Shown here in pieces: positions 11,235 to 22,430 of a stretch of 64,000 bases of DNA; position 1 is the stretch's first letter, and each line of letters opens with the position of its first letter. The notes under the pieces were generated by a model. The model did not search any database and was not told the DNA's origin. It saw only the letters and a program-made list of their open reading frames with translations. The stretch comes from Lactuca virosa (lineage: Eukaryota > Streptophyta > Magnoliopsida > Asterales > Asteraceae), in contig CAKMRJ010001112.1 of NCBI GenBank assembly GCA_928212115.1, positions 410,830,112 through 410,894,111 of the forward strand. Reading direction: 5' to 3'. A program made the position numbers and the translations under genes.

Positions 11235-11989
11235 TTAATGTTTGGGAATGAGATTAGACAGGTGAGGTGAAAGGGCAAGGCAAATTGGGGCTAGAAAAGG
11301 AGAATGTAACCGTCAATTCGATTTCTAGTTTAATGGGCGTGCAATCGTGTCACGAAAATCGAGGAAGATCGGATAAGGATCTTCCTGAAAAGTAACCGTT
11401 CAGAAAACCGTTTCGCCTTATTACCTTTTGGTATTCCGGAAGAGTTGTTCCGGACAGTGCATGATCCGGAGGGTAAAAGTTGTGGTCCGGAACATATATG
11501 ATTGACAAAAAGAGGTTCCGGAGCAAATTTTGAGAATTCCTGAGCATTTTTGAAAATTCCGGAGCAAATTTGAAAATTCCGGAGCACTTTTGAAAATTCC
11601 GGAGCAAATTTGAAAATTCCGGAGCAAAATTGAAAATTCCGGAGCACTTCTAAAATTCCGGAACACTTTTAAAAATTCCGGAGCAAATTTGAAATTCCGG
11701 AGCATTTTTGAAATTCTGAAGAGGGTTTTGAGGAAATTTCGAAGTACAAAGAAAATTACCTTCCCGGAGTGGATTTCCGGAATTCCTTTATGAAGTGAGT
11801 TCCGAAATAACGATTCGAGTGATGGTTGAACTTGATAATCGTGATGAATAGAATGAACTGTACAGCTTAAAAACTCAAGGGATAATCAGAAGTAAAGACA
11901 AGTAAAATGATCCTATGTATTTAGAGAGAAAATAGTTCCGAAGCAAAAATAATTGAGTTCGGAGCAAATTTCTCTTCTGAATACTTCTA
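11235..11989 (-). repeat. SIRE spacer with a ~20-bp TTCCGGAGCAAATTTGAAAA tandem array
   Basis: Between pol and ORF3 there is no domain. At about 11512-11725 some eleven degenerate copies of a 20-22 bp unit, ATTCCGGAGCA(AATT/CTTT)TGAAA, lie head to tail. Minus-strand frames here (11330-11705) translate the repeat and are not genes. The unit is built around TCCGGA, which is over-represented throughout the element. Confidence 0.9.
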
Positions 11990-13893
11990 TCAAAGAGAAC
12001 ATGTCTCATGAAAGAATTGCGGATCAGACATCATCATACCCATTTTGTTCCGAAAACCATTAAATTTGGTTTCGTCTAATTCCTTAGTAAAGACATCAGC
12101 AATCTCATCGTCAGATGGAACAAAAATAAGTTCAATGTTGCCATTTAGAACATGATCTTTAATAAAATGGTACTGGATGTCAATGTGCTTCGTCATGGAG
12201 TGTTTGAATTGGATTGTGAGAGATTGCAATGGCACTTTGAGAGTCACAGTAGATAGGAATGCGTTGAAAACGGTAACCATAATCCAAGAGTTGAGATTTC
12301 ATCCAAAGAACTTGAGAGGTACAGCTGGCAGCAGCAATGTATTCAGCTTTGGCTGTAGAGAGAGCAATGCAATTCTGTTTCTTGGATGACCAGCTGACTA
12401 ATCGACCACCTAGGAATTGACATCCTCCTGATGTACTTTTTCTATCGAGTTGAAGACCACCATAGTTTGAATCAGAGTAAGTTTGCAAAAGGAAACTTTC
12501 ATTTGCTGGATACCAGATTCCAAGACTCTTTGTACCTTTGAGGTATCAGAATATTTGTTTCACAGCCAAAAGATGAGACATCTTCGGATTGACTTGAAAT
12601 CTGGCACATAAACATGTTGAGAACATAATGTCCGGGCGACTTGCAGTGAGATAGAGTAAGGATCCAATCATTCCATGATACTTCTTTTCATCAACGGAAA
12701 CACCCAAAGGGTCGGCAAAGATCTTGTGTCCGAAGCCCATAGGTACCTTTTGCTGAGGCACAGGTGTCCATTGAGTATTTCTTCAGAAGTTCAGAAATGT
12801 ACTTCTCTTGGTGAATGAAAATACCTTTGTTAGTCTGTTTGACTTGAAGGCCAAGAAAGAAGCTTAATTCTCAATTTATACTCATTTGGAATCGACTGAC
12901 CATAAGTTTGGCAAAATCAGCAACCATAGATGAATCCGTAGATCCAAAAATGATGTCGTCCACATAAATTTGTACCAGCATGAGATGCTTTCCATTTGAT
13001 CTTCGGAATAGAGTGGGATCAAGAATTCCTCTTTGAAAACCTGAGCGTTTGAGAAAATCGGTGAGAGTTTCGTACCAAGCCCGAGGAGCTTGCTTGAGTC
13101 CGTAGACAGCCTTTCGGAGTTTATAACAGTAGTTTGGAAAGGAAAGATTAATAAATCCAGGGGGCTGTTGAAGGTATACTTCAGTGTCAAGTTCACCATT
13201 AAGAAAGGCACTCTTAACATCCATTTGGTAAACTTTGAAGCCTTTGTGAGCAGCATAAGCGAGAAAGATTCTGATAGCTTCAAGTCGTGCAACAGGAGCA
13301 AAGGTCTCGTCGTAGTCAAGACCTTCAATTTGAGTAAAACCTTTAGCTACCAATCTTGCCTTATTTCGGATGATAACTCCTGCATCGTCTAGCTTGTTGC
13401 GAAATACCCATCTTGTACCGACAACGGGGTGATGTTGAGGAGGAGGTACGAGAGTCCAGACTTCATTTCGGTCAAATTCTGCCAGTTCTTCTTGCATGGC
13501 TGTAATCCAATCAGCATGCTCTAATGCTTCCTTGATGGATTTGGGTTCAACCATGGATATGAATGCTGAAAAATGACATTCATTTTGGATATTGGTAGCT
13601 GAGCGAGTTTATACACCAACATTTGGATTGCCTATCACTTGGTTCGGAGGATGGTCCTTCGTCCAAACATGCAATCGAGGGAGTTCTTGTGCAGCCGAAG
13701 ATCCTACATCAACAGTGGAATTGATTTGCTCCCCCTGAATGATTTGAATATTGGGATGATGCTCCCCCTGAACTTCTGAACCGGAGAGGTTGACATCATC
13801 ATCAGAAGGGAACTCAAAGAAATTTTCGTTTTCATCAATGTTGAGAGGATTAGAGTCATCGAAATCAGCAGCTGCATCTTGGAAGCCATCCAC
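11990..13893 (-). pseudogene. pol: SIRE pol: reverse transcriptase and RNase H, fragmented
   Basis: The hinge (13893-13609) ends at a TAA and RT continues in the same frame from 13554. It has TRWVFRNKLD, ARLVAKGFTQIEGLDYDETFAP, MDVKSAFLNGELDTEVYLQQP and the catalytic YVDD at about 12960. A TGA at 12871 interrupts it. The rest of RT can be followed in that frame to about 12745, where a shift leads to the 12761-12546 frame (the SLLYLTASRPDIMF region). RNase H follows at 12488-12180 (SDSNYGG, KQNCIALSTAKAEYIAA, CDSQSAIAIS), with its tail (TKHIDIQYHFIKD, IADVFTKEL) in a third frame ending at 11990. At least four breaks are visible. All domains are recognisable in Copia order. Confidence 0.88.
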
Positions 13894-15497
13894 ATTTGAT
13901 TCAAGAGAGGGATTTGCATTATTCTCCCCCTCAACCTGAGAAGGTTGAAACGGTTCGGAATCAAATGGAGGGAGGCTCGGAAGTGGACCGGAGAGGTTGT
14001 GAGAAACGGGGCTTCCGAAGGAGGAATTGGAATTAGAGATGGTCTTGATCGAGATTCCGAATCAAGAGCGGTTTCGGAAGGACCAAAGAGAGTTTCAAAG
14101 TCAACCTCAAGAATGGTTTGAGGGTTCGGACATCCTGGCGGAGGAGCATCAGACTCCATGATGTGAGTTGTGATGTGAGTGGGGCCAGAATTCCGAACGA
14201 AGTTGTCATCAAAGGTAATATCAAAACTTTCTTCCAGAACACGAGTTCTTCGGTTGAGAACTCTGTAAGCCTTTGATTTGGAAGAGTACCCAAGAAAGAT
14301 GGCTTCATCAGCTTTAGGTTGGAACTTTGTAAGCTGATCACGGTTGTTTTTGATGAAGCATCTACATCCGAAGACATGCAAGAATGAGATTGTTGGCTTT
14401 CGACCATTCATTGCTTCATACGGTGTCATGTTGAGGCGTCGATTGATGATACTTCGATTCTGAGTGAAGCACGCAGTGGAGACAGCTTCAGCCCAAAGAT
14501 AAAGTGGTAGATTTGCGAAGTTCAGCATGGATCGAGCAGCTTCAATGAGAGTTCTGTTGCGTCTTTCGACTACACTATTTTGTTGTGGAGTATAGGGAGC
14601 TGAGAGGTTGTGATCTATTCCTTTTTCTGTGAGAAATTTATCAATGGTGGAATTAACAAATTCCGAACCATTATCACTTCGGATTCTCCTGACTGGAAGT
14701 TTGATAAGAACTTCTATTCCTTTGATAAAATTTATGAGCTCGGAGGCTGTTTCCGATTTCAGCCTTAGGAAGGAAACCCAGGTGAACCTTGTAAATTCAT
14801 CAACAATCACAAAAATGTATTTCTTATGATGAAGACTTTCTACAGTGGATGGTCCATAAAGATCAATGTGTAGAAGTTCCAATGGTTCCGAGATGGACTT
14901 TTCTATGATAACGGGATGACCCTTCTTTGACTTCTTGCCACACTCACACGCAGCACATAAATGATCATTTTCGAACTTGAGAAGAGGTAAACCTCTTACC
15001 ATTTCGCATGATACAAGATCATTCATGTACCGAAAGTTCAGATGAGCGAGCCTTCGGTGCCATAACCAACTGACGTCAGGAACAGCTTTGGAGAGAAGGC
15101 AGAGTTGCGGTTTGCCAATAATCATGTTGATGTCAAGCGGGTACATGTTCTTGTTGCGAAGTGACTTTATCAAACATTCTTTTCGGTCTTCAGTCATCAC
15201 ATAGCTATACTTTTTGCAAAATTCCACACGTCGACTTGAGTCAGTGAGCTGAGCAACACTTATCAAATTATGTTTCAAATCAGCTACATAAGCAACATGT
15301 GAAATAGAGAAGTTTCCATTGGTGAGAGTTCCATAACCACGAATTTGAGAATTGGAGTTGTTGCCATATGTCACGTAACCAGCATTTGGAGAAAGCTTTA
15401 GATCTCGCAGAAAATCCTTCTGCCCCGTCATGTGCATGGAGCAAGCACTATCAATATACCATATTGTTTCTTGCTCCGAAGCACAAAGTGCCTGCAA
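13704..15497 (-). pseudogene. pol: SIRE pol: aspartic protease and integrase
   Basis: The 597-residue frame begins with the Copia protease active site, WYIDSACSMHMTG. The usual D-S-G triad here reads D-S-A, a change in the catalytic loop that would be expected to harm the enzyme. Integrase follows: HHCC zinc finger (WHRRLAHLNFRYMNDL, then CAACECGKK), then the DDE core with DLYGPS, SDNGSEF and VVERRNR as the three acidic positions, and the Copia landmark AEAVSTACFTQNRS. The integrase part looks complete. About 150 residues from the end the reading leaves the true frame, and the 13893-13609 frame continues the hinge before RT. Protease matures the polyprotein; integrase joins cDNA to host DNA. 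Confidence 0.9.
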
Positions 15498-15575
15498 AAT
15501 TAGTGAGCAGTGGAGTTTTTAGGCTCCAAGTTAGATTTTGGGACATAGGCATGGGCTTTGGACTTTGATTGTGAC

Positions 15576-16459
15576 TTAGGAACAACTTTGTGTTTCTGGG
15601 GTGATATTACTGGAATTCTTTGGAAACAGACAGAATGCTAATGTCTTTTCATCTATCCAGTAGTCATATTCAACTACTTGTGGGTTCGGAGTTGACTTCT
15701 TCGGACCTTTGACATCCGGAGGATTGGCAATTTTTGTTACCTCCGGAATTTGTGTTTTGTTGACAGATGTTTTGATTTTCCACACAAGATTTTTGTCTGA
15801 AGATTTTGAAACAGTGGTTTTTGTACTTGTGGATTTGTTTGATGACACATTGTTTCTTGAAATTCTCGGTTTAAAAATTGTGCCATCAGATTTTGCAATA
15901 AAGACAGACGAAACATTTCGAGGTGCTGGTGAAGTATTTCGGATGGTTTTGACATGAGCTTGAGGTGAATTAGAGCTAAGGACTTCCTTATGTTCCGAAC
16001 GGACAAGGGGTTCGGAAGGTCTTTTTAAGATCCTAGTAGGAGCAAAAGAATTTTGACTATGAGTGGAGACACGAGAATTCCGGGATGAATTTGGTTTAGA
16101 GTTAGCAAGGAATCTGGAATTTTGTCTAGTCTTAACTTCCTTTTTGTAAGCATTTCTAGCTTCCACCTTGGGATCTACAACATCTCTTTCCTATTCAACA
16201 TTGGTTTTCTCTTAGGATAAGGAGGGGATCTAGAAGTTTGTCCTTGGGATGGATTTGTAAACTCAGGAGTAATGGGAACCAATTTGGTATTTGAAAGCAC
16301 TAAGGAGTCCGATTGACATGAATCAGAGGACACATGGCTTGAGACTTCAACTTTATCATCTAAAGATGCCCATACAAATTCCGAGGCATTGATTTCAGTT
16401 GTTTCCGGAATAATTTCCTCAATCACACAGTTGTTTACGTGATTACTTTTTAGGAACAT
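15576..16459 (-). pseudogene. SIRE gag-protease linker, broken
   Basis: Two frames (16459-16175 and 16166-15576) continue the polyprotein between the gag coiled coil and the protease. They are rich in Ser, Thr, Lys and Asn. A conserved-looking patch, VVEYDYWIDEKTLAFC, lies just before the protease and is typical of SIRE polyproteins. A TAG and frameshifts near 16190 and 15600 separate them from gag and from the protease frame. No catalytic function is assigned to this stretch. Confidence 0.65.
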
Positions 16460-18600
16460 AGTCTACACAATTTGGAAGACTATAATGATATTCCGTTGTC
16501 CGATTCAGGTCCAGGTTTATCAGAAGTGGAAGAGGCGTGGAATCAGGACACTTGACAACTATTGGTTGGAACTCAGGAATTAGGGACTCAAAAGGTCTTT
16601 TAGCCTCCGGAAGGGGTGACAAGGGAGAAACAGGGGTGTCCGAATGTTTGATGTTCGGAACTTCTCCCATGAATGTCAAATTTTGCAATTCCTTCAGGGG
16701 ACTAACAATTGGTTTCGGAAACTCGCTTCCGAGACCAGGAGATTTGGACCATGGATGACGAAAATTATGAGTCATCCGAATGTCAGCTTCAAGCATGTCT
16801 ACAGAGTTATGCAAAGCATCTATTTTAGCATTGAGACGTTTGTTATCAGAAATCAAAATATTTCGTTTAGAATAAGTGATTTTACATTTATCTTTCAAAA
16901 TGATACATTCATCTTTTGACATTACAAGTTCATGTTCTAAAGACTCGATTTTCAATTTCTTATCCTCAAAGCGTAACCTAAGACGACTTAGTTCACAGTC
17001 CTTCTTCTCACTGGCTTCTATGGCAGACTCATAGGCTTTATAGATGGTGTTCAACTCTGTTTGGATCTGGGTCAGATAAGGTTCACATAAAATCAAATCA
17101 AAATTATTATCAGAGATCATGGATTTTACCTGCTGAACGATGCTTCGACCTGGTGGATCGTTAGTGGCCATGTAGCAGTAGTGAGGTTCAGCAACATCAT
17201 CTTCATCTTCGGACCCAGAAGACCAATAACCTTCATCACAGTCAACTGTTTGTCTCGCCATCAAACACATGTTTCTTCCAGTCACCAAATCATCATCATC
17301 TCCGGATGACCAATATCCTTCGACATCTCTTGAAACCGTAGTAACAAATGCTTTCTCACTTTCAGCCATTTCTTGTACTCTTCGGACATAATAAGCTGAG
17401 TCTTTGACTTTTGGTTTTTGTGGAGTATCAGCTAGACAATCTTTGACAAAGTGGTTTGCATGACCACATTTATGACACAAGATCTTTGGTTTGTCTGATT
17501 TGGAATTTTGAGAGGATTCCGGAGCGGAGTTAAGTTTTGTGAGGTTAGGCTTGTATGCAGGAGGATTTTCGGAAGTTTGTTTTGGTTCTGGAGAGGAAAA
17601 TGATTGAGGATGGGTTTGGTGAGGAGCACTGAATTTGTTTTGGTATGGTTTGTAAGAGGGATTGAAAGGACGTTTGTATTTCATTGAGAGTAAGGCAAAC
17701 TCTTGTTGGAAACGGAGTTCGGAATCCAAGGTTTCGGAATCATCGTTAGAATAGATGTGTGTGGGTAAAGTGGTTAGGGATGACCGAGTTAATGGAACAG
17801 TGGGTTTATAATGTTCCGGAGTAGGTGAGTACGGAATGGTTGATTCATTGACAAGAGCAAGAGGACCTCCGGAAAGTTCCCTTATGGTTTGAGCAACGTT
17901 TGATTCATGTCCTTGAAGCTCATCAAAAAGTTGATAGAGTTTTAACTTTTTCAAGGAACCATTGCTTTGAAGACAGGATTTTACATTTCCCCATCCTTTA
18001 CCAAGACTGTTTATGAACTTAAGATTGTACTCGAGAGCAGTTCGAACGATCCCATGAGCAGTCATGTTATTGACAACGATTCGATATCGGTTGGAGGCTG
18101 AGGCTACAGATTCACCTGGAGTAGTGGTGAAGGTGTCAAAGTCATTGACAACTGAGGTGAGGCGCTTGTCCTTCATATTTTTTGGAACCTTCAATTAGAT
18201 CCTGAAGAGTGTCCCAAATCTCTTTGGCTGATTTACATAGCTTGATGTGCTCAAAGAGTGATGGAGGAACACCAAACACCATTTTTGAGAAGGCAACTTG
18301 ATCAGCATGCAGCTTTTCAATATCATCTGCAGTTAGAGGGGCTGGACGAGCTTCATCTTCTCGCATGAGCTGAGCAGCTGCATCTCTTACAACTGTTCTT
18401 ACGGGAACATGAGGGCCTTCTTTGACGAATCTCCAGATTTGTTCACCCTTCTCTTTGGCAAGTAAAAACCTTTCCATTCTAACTTTCCAATGATCATATT
18501 CTTCAACAACTAGAAATGGGGCACGTGTAGGGCCACCCACGCTATTTGCGATTTGCATTGAAATCATTTGCTGAGGATTAGAAGCAGCCATTGAAGTCAA
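16443..18600 (-). pseudogene. gag: SIRE gag (UBN2-type) with zinc knuckle and coiled coil
   Basis: A start at 18600 opens a 152-residue frame with the Copia gag N-terminus (YDHWKVRMERFLLAKEKGEQ, then LCKSAKEIWDTLQDLIEGS). A one-base slip in an A-run near 18185 moves the reading to the frame running down to 16443. There the gag core continues (KDKRLTSVVNDFDTF, then NSLGKGWGNVKSCLQS), followed by a zinc knuckle CHKCGHANHFVKDC near 17475. A charged heptad-like region near 16830-17070 looks like a coiled coil. Gag forms the virus-like particle and the knuckle binds RNA. The leader from PBS to ATG is only about 125 bp. A second slip, again in an A-run, ends the frame at 16443. No intact gag can be made from this copy. 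Confidence 0.88.
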
Positions 18601-18725
18601 GATATCTTCAAGCTTAAGTGGTATATAGAAGAACTTTTATCCTTAACACAGAAATGGTTGAAATACCAAGGTAAATTCAAACCAACTATAATCTGATCTT
18701 ATGGATTCAAAGGACAACCACTCGA

Positions 18726-18737
18726 GCTCTGATACCA
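18726..18737 (-). other. SIRE primer-binding site (tRNA-iMet)
   Basis: Plus-strand GCTCTGATACCA is the exact complement of TGGTATCAGAGC, the site that pairs with the 3' end of initiator tRNA-Met. It begins two bases inside the 5' LTR, as usual for Copia. Confidence 0.92.
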
Positions 18738-18739
18738 AT

Positions 18740-19413
18740 TGTGAGAACAAGATCTATGCGCAGGGACAAGGTTTGAAAACTCAAACCTTGAGTGAATGCT
18801 TGAGATCAATGTTTGCTTGCTAATGAACGTTCAAGTCTAAACTGGAAAGACCAGTTAAGTCTTAGATAATCAGTTCAACAAATGATCAAGACATTAATTG
18901 AGAACAAGTAATCAATGATCAAGGTAAAGTTAATAAATGAAGAACAAGAAGAATGTTTTTAATGTGATAAGAGTAATTGCCAAAAGTAAGTGAAAAGATC
19001 CGTAGTTGACTTGTATTGAATGCTCCTATTTAAAGGAGTGAATGTTACAGCTAATTAACCCAAATGTTTACATAGGACCGGACAAAAGACATAAGTCTGA
19101 CATTCTGATTGTCCTAAAGCTACTTTAGACTAAGTCTTATGAAACGTTACATCAAATACAAGACAAATGTAATAAATGCACAAAAGACATAAAGACTTCA
19201 TTCCAGACAAGTAGTATTCCGGAGATGAAAGTTTGATCCGGATCAGCATACATTCCGGACTCAGGATTAGCTCCGGAATTTGTTCCTCTTCTAAATACTT
19301 CTCCTCTCCTTTTCTTCAGCTCCGGACAGGTTCCGGATCACATTTCCTTCGGAACCAACACACTTCGGAATATCTACTTATGATTGCTAGAGGTTCACTT
19401 TCAGGTTCCAACA
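18740..19413 (-). repeat. SIRE 5' LTR
   Basis: 674 bp, TGTGAG...CAACA on the plus strand, same length as its partner at 6221. It contains the palindromic TATA region at 19023-19038 and many (T)TCCGGA sites. The primer-binding site directly follows in element orientation. Confidence 0.93.
19023..19038 (-). promoter_or_regulatory. SIRE LTR TATA region in a palindrome
   Basis: CTCCTATTTAAAGGAG carries an inverted repeat CTCCT/AGGAG around ATTTAA. On the minus strand this reads CTCCTTTAAATAGGAG with TTTAAATA as TATA box. The same 16 bp are intact in the other LTR at 6504-6519. Confidence 0.6.
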
Positions 19414-19940
19414 AATTTTCAACCGATCTTAAATTTAACAGTCTACGAAGGTTACACTATTAACGGTCATGTAAAATTCATAACTTTTACATACAGACTC
19501 CGTTTTTTACTGTCTTTATATCGTTGTGCTCCTATTAACGAGATTTTCAACTCCCGTTTAGATTGTTTCAGCTAACAATCAACCGATTAGAATTTCGATT
19601 CCTGTGTTCGCACTACTACGCTGAAACTTCAAAAAATCAAACTTCCTCATATGAAGTCAAATCTGGACATTCTCTATATGCATTCTCTCAGTTTAACAAC
19701 TACTACGACTTTCGTTTAGATTTCTTAGGCTAATAAGCAACCTATCTAAAATTTACTAATTACGATACGTTGAGTTGTGTCGGTTTAATCTCAAAACTTC
19801 GAAGAAACATAACTTCTTCATACGAAGTCGAATTTAAGCATTCTATATATCTATGGAAATCGTATCATCGTTTCCTACATATTTATGATGATTACTTGGG
19901 CTATATGGTGTTATATTTCTTCTTCGAATGGGTTGTTACA
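19414..19940 (-). repeat. Minus-strand Gypsy LTR relic, right part (U3)
   Basis: It continues the LTR of 5801-6220 after the SIRE TSD. Three more reversed copies of the CATACGAAGTC...CATTCTATATAT...CGTTTAGATT cassette lie at about 19480-19570, 19640-19720 and 19815-19870. The end GGGTTGTTACA at 19930-19940 is the inverse of a TGTAACAACCC LTR start. Confidence 0.6.
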
Positions 19941-19942
19941 GA

Positions 19943-20026
<84 letters not shown>

Positions 20027-20029
20027 ATT
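19943..20029. repeat. (CT)n(TA)n microsatellite
   Basis: About 20 bp of CT followed by ~67 bp of TA with two phase breaks. It lies immediately outside the LTR relic. Frames through it are artefacts. Confidence 0.97.
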
Positions 20030-21039
20030 GACACTAAACAGACTATCTTATAAACAACTTCCAACAGTGGGTAAAAAATACAGATATCCATCTTCTCAAA
20101 AGAACAAAAATCGTTGATACAAAATTGCAAAGGATGATGACATTTCATAAAGGAGGTAAGGCTAGGTACAAAAATCAAAATTTTACTATATCAATTTGTA
20201 CTACATATTGAGTACACTTTTAAGGAGAGTTTCTTCAAGTTGGTGTACATGCAGATCAAACCGAAAACTTGAGATGTTTGGATACCATGTTTGCATCCTT
20301 TTAAGGAGATATTCTTCAAGGTTTCACATTTGTAGAAGATACTAGTGAACTTAACAAACAATGTAGTATGAGCCAGACCAAAGTAACAAAGTGATATGTT
20401 GCAAGATCAAAGTGACAAAGTGAGATGTTTATATATACAAGATACCATTAAACTTAACAAACAGTGTAATATGATCAAGATCAAAGTGAGATTTTATATA
20501 ACCTTGCACTTATTTAATATTAAAATCATTATTCTAAAGAATTTGAGAAGACGTGAGAGTTTCAAATTAATATGGTGCTTTGAAATATTCCCCTATTATT
20601 ATAGATATATAGATATATAGATATATCGATATAGATTCTAAAACACCATATGGTTGTTATCTAGTTGATCTCAATGGATCCACAGTTTAACGGGAACTGA
20701 AAATTTAAAATGTTGTTTTTTATATAGACGTTTTCATTTGTAAATAGTTTATACATAAGATCTAACAGCATCTTCCTCACAATCATCATCACATTGTCCA
20801 GTAAGGCGAGTTTGCCTGAATTTTTGGTTGACAGCATGAAGGTTCAAACTTTCCATGTCCAATATATCATTAGTACTCCGCAATGTATCCCTCATGTCAT
20901 GGCCTCAGGTCGGATTCAACGTAGGACATCCAGATGATACGGTTTTCTTTTTGTGGATCTTTAGTCTGAAAAAGTGGATTGAATATGTAGATAGTTAGAA
21001 TAACGTTAATTTATTTTTGTTTTTTTGTAAGTTCTTGCT
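20030..21039. other. AT-rich stretch without genes
   Basis: No coding similarity seen. Within 20205-20490 a few short phrases recur (AAGTGA(C)AAAGTGAGATGTTT, GAACTTAACAAACA(A/G)TGTA(G/A)TATGA), which suggests old local duplication. An ATAGATAT run lies near 20600-20630. Confidence 0.6.
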
Positions 21040-21400
21040 TCTTAGTGATTAGAGTTAGCCTAATACTCATTAGGGTTTAGGTTAGGCCAAAAGCCTATTT
21101 TGTATTAGTATTTACATGAGATTAAAATCCTTATTATGAGAAATATCATAGCATTCTATAATATAGTATGATATCAAAGCTCAAGGTTAAAACTCTATCT
21201 CTACTTAGAAAGCACAGCCACCGCCTTTCACCTCCGACGACCTTCTCCAAAAATAATAAAATAGTTGCTGACACCAAACCAAAGCTCCTTCATTGGCTTC
21301 TTATATTCCCCCAACTGGCCTCGTCTTGTATTGATCTCTTTTCAAAGTCAGTCTCTATCGATGTTGTTGTTGCCTCATTCCGATAGTACTTTTTCTGTCG
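21040..21400 (+). mobile_element. Possible Copia LTR end, PBS and leader relic
   Basis: The stretch up to 21160 has the feel of a Copia LTR tail (ATTAGGGTTTAGG..., then ATCCTTATTATGAGAAATATCATAGCATTCTATA). TGATATCAAAGC at 21169-21180 matches the tRNA-iMet site TGGTATCAGAGC at 10 of 12 positions. A Pro/Ser/Lys-rich frame (21168-21386) follows. No polyprotein domain is preserved, so this is a tentative relic. Confidence 0.4.
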
Positions 21401-21409
21401 AGCAACCTC

Positions 21410-21411
<2 letters not shown>

Positions 21412-21458
<47 letters not shown>
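21412..21458. repeat. (TA)n microsatellite
   Basis: About 47 bp of uninterrupted TA. Confidence 0.97.
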
Positions 21459-21461
<3 letters not shown>

Positions 21462-21585
21462 GGTGGGTTCAACATATAACCAAAAAAAACATCATCTAAC
21501 CACACAACCACTTTGATTACCGTCTAATTAAATTAAGGGTAAAAGGGTATGATGGTGAAAATAAATGTTCATTTATTAACATAAG

Positions 21586-21588
<3 letters not shown>

Positions 21589-21652
<64 letters not shown>
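21589..21652. repeat. (AT)n microsatellite
   Basis: About 64 bp of AT directly abutting the long inverted repeat at 21653. Confidence 0.97.
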
Positions 21653-21654
<2 letters not shown>

Positions 21655-21780
21655 TGATTGATTATAACCTAATTGATTATTGTTTATGGATTGTTAGATA
21701 TATATATATATATATATATATTATCTATATATATCTAACAAATCCATAAACAATAATCAATTAGGTTATAATCAATCACC
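21653..21780. repeat. Near-perfect long inverted repeat (hairpin)
   Basis: The left arm begins GGTGATTGATTATAACCT; the right arm ends with its exact reverse complement at 21780. Over more than 50 bp per arm I see a single one-base indel (GGATTGTTAG against GGATTTGTTAG). The arms are joined by a short AT-only loop. It resembles a foldback or MITE-type element. No TSD could be fixed because the left flank is TA repeat. Confidence 0.85.
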
Positions 21781-22025
21781 CAATGTTCCTCCCCTTCCCC
21801 TTTTATTGTTCTCTTTGTTTACTTATCCCTAAATCTAGCAATTTTTGCTCCATTGCTCCCATCAATTGCAACGTCTAAAAGAGCCAAAAAATATAAGATT
21901 CATATTAAAAAGCATTTCAACAAATAGTAAATGTGCATAAAGCAAACCATTAAGGATCAATGAATTCTTAAAACTAAATGGAAAAACCAAAAATGACTTT
22001 TAATCAGATAGAGAGAAATAGTATA

Positions 22026-22430
22026 ATGTGTTCATTTATGAACATTTGTTCATAGATGAACATATGTTCATATATGAACATATGTTAATAGATGAACATA
22101 AGTACATGTTGTCATAGCCAAACATAGAACATATGTTCAAAAATGTTGCTCTATCACATATAGATGATTAGATACTAAATTAAAAATATGACAGTTGAAA
22201 AAAGACCATACACCTCATGTCCAATTCTATCATGGGATTCCACTGCATCAAGAACAGAATGGAATATGTCAACTACTATCCCCGGCCTTCCACTCCTATG
22301 GTTGTAATTATTAATATAATATGTTCATTTATGAAAAAATGTTCCTAGGTGAACATATGTTCATAGATGAACATAAATGAACATAAGTTCATAGATGAAC
22401 AAAAGTACATGTTTACATAACCGAACATTG
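22026..22430. repeat. Two arrays of TGTTCAT/ATGAACA repeats with shared flanks
   Basis: Arrays at about 22026-22125 and 22320-22425 are built from alternating TGTTCAT and ATGAACA(T), so they are both direct and inverted repeats. Both end in AA(A)GTACATGTT(G/T)(T/A)CATA(G/A)CC(A/G)AACAT. A third short copy is at 21565-21590. No gene lies here. Confidence 0.75.

Larger units (their letters stand above)
6221..19413 (-). mobile_element. Complete SIRE/Maximus-type Copia retrotransposon, 13.2 kb
   Basis: The element is bounded by 674-bp LTRs starting TGTGAGAACAAG and ending GGTTCCAACA, and by a perfect 5-bp TSD, AATTT (6216-6220 and 19414-19418). Reading on the minus strand the order is 5' LTR, PBS, gag, protease, integrase, RT, RNase H, a spacer with a tandem array, a third ORF of more than 4 kb, PPT and 3' LTR. 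Copia gene order (IN before RT), the large size and the extra ORF after pol are the marks of the SIRE/Maximus lineage. By eye the two LTRs differ at about 19 of 674 positions (~97% identity), so the insertion is fairly young, yet every ORF is broken. It sits inside an older Gypsy LTR. Confidence 0.93.

Noticed and set aside
11330..11705. Minus-strand frames with repeated LRNFQ/CSGIF
   Set aside because: Translations of the TTCCGGAGCAAATTTGAAA array.
19770..20117. 115-codon frame running through the CT/TA microsatellite
   Set aside because: About half of it is Tyr-Ile repeat from (TA)n; not a gene.
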